NCBI GenBank assembly: GCA_963763015.1 | Contig: CAVXML010000007.1 | Location: 712,662-776,661 of the forward strand | DNA length: 64,000 nucleotides | Direction: 5' to 3' | Source: Fodinibacter sp963763015 | Lineage (GTDB): Bacteria; Actinomycetota; Actinomycetes; Actinomycetales; Dermatophilaceae | Shown: one piece after another, positions 60,889-64,000 of the stretch | Layout: each line of letters starts with the position of its first letter | How positions within the stretch are numbered: the first letter of the stretch is position 1 | The notes under the pieces: generated by a model | Told to the model about the DNA's origin: nothing | Database searches by the model: none | The model's input: only the letters and a program-made list of their open reading frames with translations | Translations under genes and position numbers: made by a program

Positions 60889-61307
60889 ATGGCGCTGACG
60901 ATGCGTCGGCGCGAGCGTGGCGCCGTGGCCGTCGAGATGGCCATCATCCTGCCCGCTCCTGCTGCTCGTCATCGGGGGGATCGTCGACTTCGGCCGGCTG
61001 CTGTTCACCCAGAACGTCGTGACGAATGCCGCCCGCGAGGGGGCCCGCATGCGTGCTCTCGGTTACCCGGAGGGTGACGAGGCCGCGCCGTCGCCAGGGA
61101 CGGCTGCGCAGAGGGTCGTCGGGGCGATGCTGAGCATCCCGGCCGGCACTACACGTTCAGCTGCAGTCCGATCTGCCCGTCGAACCCCACGCCGGCCAAC
61201 ACCGTGACCGCCACGCGTGACGGTCACCGAGCTTCTCGTTCATCTTCCCCATTCCGGTCACGGCGCCCCAACCCAGCGCCCAGTCACAGATGAGGTGCGG
61301 CGGATGA
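60889..61307 (+). pseudogene. TadE-like pseudopilin (frame-broken)
   Basis: RRRERGAVAVEMAIILP gives the TadE cleavage site; an extra C near 60955 shifts the frame and LLLLVIGGIVDFGRLLFTQN and VVTNAAREGARMRALGYP continue the family. The end FSFIFPIPVTAPQPSA is in a third frame, up to a stop at 61305-61307 that overlaps the next ATG. Minor pilin of the tad pilus. Confidence 0.82.
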
Positions 61308-62682
61308 GCAAGCAGCGCAATGAGCGCGGCGCAGTCGGCACGATCGTGGCGGTCCTCGTTGCACGGGGCTTGTCTTCGGGTTCCTCGCCATCGCCGTGGA
61401 TGTTGGCGGCCTGCTCTGGGAGCGCCGCCAGCTGCAGAACGCCGCCGACGCCGCGGCGCTCGCGCTTGCCTACGACTGCTTCACCCCTGGTGGGTGCACC
61501 TTGGCCGACGGCACAGGCCCCGAGGGCAGGATCCTCAACGCGGGGAGCTCAAGGCGCTGGCGAACGGCAACTCGAGCGACCGCCTGAGCGGATTCACTGA
61601 CGAGATGCTGGCGGGGCGGTCGCTCGCCGCCTGCTCGGTCAACATCGCCGGCTCCGCCCTGCCCGACGTGTCCCGCGCCCCGGGCCGGGCTGAGCCAACT
61701 GCCCCGACCTGCCCCCAGCACTGGCGGCGATGACGAACCTGCCCTACGTCGAGGTCCGGACCGATGTCCGAGTCCTCGTCCGGCAGCGTCGTGGCCAACT
61801 GGTTCGCGGGAGTCACGGGGGGCTCGGACTCGGCGTCGTCAAGTCGAGGCGTGCTCTCGAGCCGCCGTGGGGCGCCCGGGTGGCGGCAGCGGCGAGCTGC
61901 CCATCACGCTCAGCGCCTGCGAGTGGCAGCGAGCGACCGGCGGGACTCCGCCTGGCCTGGCGGGGTCGCGGGCCCGGGCAGCTACTACCCCCACCGTGTA
62001 CTCTGCGACGAGCCCGCACGGCTACGGCGGCGGCGAGCAACCCCTGGCCGCCGGAGCCCCGCCTGCCCCCGACGTGCGAACCTGGGCGGCGAGATGGTGT
62101 TGCTTGTGCAGAACCCCCCGGGGGCCAGACGCCGCCCAGCCCATGCCCGAACTGGCAGGGTCATGCCCTCCCCGGAGGCTTCGGCATCCTGGAGACAGTT
62201 CCCGGCAACGCCGTGCAAGATCCAGGAGTACCCGTTCTCGTGGATGCACACCCAGCCTGGCAAACACCGTCCTGCGACCTGCGCTGCTTCGTCGGCACGG
62301 TGGTGAGCGTTCCCGTCTTCGACTGCACGTTGACACGAACGTACCTGCCCGACCGCGACCCCATCTCCCCCGAGCGCGTCAGCTGACCCGTGCGACACCG
62401 GCAACGGCTCCAACGCGTAGTACCACCGGGCGGGCTATGCCGCGCTTCTACCTTCTGGCTACGGCATGACGACGACCGGAAGCATCTGACAACCGGGTCG
62501 CAAGCATCAACCCGAACACGACGCTCGCGCCAACACGCTCGGCAACGCCAATCCCTGCGAGAACAGCGCGAGCTGCATCTCCGGGTGGTTCATGACCGGC
62601 GCGCTGAACGCCACCTCGATCAGCGGGTCCGCCGTCTGGTGGCAGCTACTTCGGCACCTACGCCGTGGTGCCCGCCGGCTGA
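61304..62682 (+). pseudogene. TadG-like pilus-assembly protein (many frame breaks)
   Basis: KQRNERGAVGTIVAVL then AVDVGGLLWERRQLQNAADA and AALALAYDCFTPGGC are the N-terminal anchor and start of TadG; LPGGFGILET, QEYPFSWMHT, SGWFMTGALNATSI and YFGTYAVVPAG later in other frames show it continues to 62682. At least six frame breaks. ATG 61304 overlaps the tadE stop. Extracytoplasmic assembly factor. Confidence 0.7.
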
Positions 62683-62742
62683 CAATGCTGCAGCACGACC
62701 GACATCGACCGAACCGAACATGACATGAAGGGCTGACCGACT

Positions 62743-63549
62743 GTGGGTCGTCGCATCATTGCCATCGCCGTTGCCACCGTCATCGCGCTGATCGGTGCGG
62801 TACTGGTGCTCATCTACGCCCGGAGCGCAGACGCGCGCGCCGTCGAGGCGGCCAGCCCGCGGGATGTCTACGTCTCCACGGCGACCATTCCCGCTGGAAC
62901 GTCGCTGAAGGAGGCCGTGCGGCTCGAGCTGGCCGTCAAGACGCAGACGGCCGCCAGCGCCCTGCCGGCCGGGGCCGTCACGGTGGTGGACGACTCCAAC
63001 AGCGAGCTCCTGGCCCTGACCGACATCCCCCCCGGCCAGTATCTGTTGACCGCGTCGTTCGGCGAGACTCCGGTCGGCGAGAAGGCGATCCAGGTGCCCG
63101 CCGGGCAGCTTGCCGTGTCGGTTGCCCTGAGCGACCCGGCCCGAGTCGGCAACTTCGTGACGCCCGGCAGCTTCCTCACGATCTTCGCCACCCACCCGGA
63201 GGCCGCACGCGGCGGAGACGACCGACGAGGGCGAGGACGGGGGTGCGGCGAAGCCGCAGCCGCCAGCCGGTAACGCGACCTCGGTGCTGCTCGACAACCT
63301 CCAGGTCATCGCCATGGGCGATGCCGTGCTCACCCAGACCCAGCCCACCGCTCCGGCGGAGGGGAGGAGGCCCCCGCTGCCGCGACGCCGGGCTTCCTCG
63401 TCACGCTTGCAGTCACTCCCGAGCAGGCCACCCGGCTCGTTCACGGCGTCAACAACTACATGCTCTACGCGGGCCTTCGCGGCGCCGAGGTCAAGGTCGA
63501 CCCGAAGCTGACCACCAATGACGCGACCATCTTCCAGGGAGGGTCGTGA
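62743..63549 (+). pseudogene. CpaB/RcpC Flp pilus assembly protein (frame-broken)
   Basis: N-terminal helix RRIIAIAVATVIALIGAVLV, SAF-domain segment VYVSTATIPAGTSLKEAVRL, LTDIPPGQYLLTASF and AVSVALSDPARVGNFVTPGS match CpaB. After about 63200 the frame breaks twice; the end GFLVTLAVTPEQATRLVHGV and YAGLRGAEVKVDPKLTTND follows. The stop overlaps the GTG of the next gene. Confidence 0.85.
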
Positions 63550-64000
63550 ACATCCTCTGGGACGCCAGTCCGGGGGCGATCGAGAAGTACCGGTTCGCAC
63601 TCGGCGGGGACACGCAGACGCTCGAGTCGGCGGCCATGGTTGCGCGCGTGCTCCACGACAACCCCAGCATCGAGCAGGTCGTCATCGGACCCGATGTGCA
63701 GCTCGAGCCCGCGTGCGAGCTTGCGGAGGCGGCCAGGCTGGACCGCCCCGAGCTGGGAGTCATCCTCCTGCGCCACCGCATCGACGTCACCACCTTGAGC
63801 CATGCCCTGCGCAGCGGCGTCCGGGAGGTCGTCACCGCCGAGGACACGACCGCCCTCGCCGACGCCCTGCGGCGCAGCCGTGAGCTGACGTCGCGGCTCC
63901 TCGGCCACCAGGCGGGGGGCGGTGGCAACGAGGGTCACATCGTCACCGTCTTCTCCGCCAAGGGTGGCGTCGGGAAGACCACGCTGTCCACCAACATCGC
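63546..64000 (+). CDS. CpaE/TadZ-type MinD-like ATPase (3' end outside window)
   Basis: About 150 residues to the end of the window. A receiver-like N-terminal domain (LWDASPGAIEKYRFALGGD) precedes the deviant Walker A FSAKGGVGKTTLSTNI. CpaE/TadZ localises the Flp pilus machine at the membrane. GTG 63546 overlaps the CpaB stop (GTGA). The frame is intact here. Confidence 0.88.
   Translation, partial: MNILWDASPGAIEKYRFALGGDTQTLESAAMVARVLHDNPSIEQVVIGPDVQLEPACELAEAARLDRPELGVILLRHRIDVTTLSHALRSGVREVVTAEDTTALADALRRSRELTSRLLGHQAGGGGNEGHIVTVFSAKGGVGKTTLSTNI

Overview
The window is about 71% GC and gene-dense, with GTG starts and many 4-bp ATGA/GTGA gene overlaps. FbiA/CofE (coenzyme F420), a WhiB regulator, DUF3499, DUF5719, a DUF222-HNH endonuclease and an adenylate/guanylate cyclase point to an actinobacterium. 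The style fits Micrococcales (Intrasporangiaceae-like); the family is inferred. No rRNA, tRNA or CRISPR was seen.

Layout. 0-6.6 kb: end of a methyltransferase, an ABC exporter pair, an AlkA-type DNA glycosylase, cofE-cofD. 6.8-19.1 kb: a conserved actinobacterial neighbourhood (whiB, a large membrane glycosyltransferase, DUF5719, zincin-like metallopeptidase, DUF3499, phosphomannomutase, Trm112-like, SIS-domain isomerase) carrying a DUF222-HNH gene and an unusual load of tandem repeats. 19.2-34.3 kb: a YbaK-like deacylase, then a translationally coupled four-gene operon (hybrid histidine kinase, single-domain response regulator, receiver-cyclase, PGM1-like ATP-grasp ligase), a membrane protein with a glycan-binding-like domain, a membrane M28 peptidase, a lipoprotein hydrolase, small proteins, an SRPBCC protein, a RibD/DHFR-like reductase and GtrA. 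34.4-36.4 kb: ahcY with a diverged tandem duplication of its 3' end. 36.9-46.5 kb: a full pseudaminic acid set (pseI, pseG-pseH fusion, pseF, pseB, pseC), a pseudaminate-associated methylase, a flippase and a polysialyltransferase-like gene. 46.7-60.1 kb: glycosyltransferases and large polytopic membrane proteins. 60.3-64 kb: start of a tad/Flp pilus locus (two Flp pilins, TadE, TadG, CpaB/RcpC, CpaE/TadZ).

How the genes work together. The right half looks like a surface-glycan factory: CMP-pseudaminic acid is made, attached by a sialyltransferase-like enzyme and GT2 enzymes, exported by a flippase and extended by GT-C-like membrane enzymes. The signalling operon probably senses a ligand through GAF domains and couples phosphotransfer, a cyclic nucleotide and an ATP-grasp ligase.

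Two cross-cutting observations stand out. The octamer GGATGCCG/CGGCATCC occurs about 60 times by eye (5-6 expected from composition), twice as an inverted pair in a terminator-like hairpin. From about 34.7 kb onward most genes carry single-base frame breaks, while genes before that are almost all intact, so many 'pseudogenes' in the right half may be sequence or assembly errors; they are labelled pseudogene here only because the frame is broken in this sequence.
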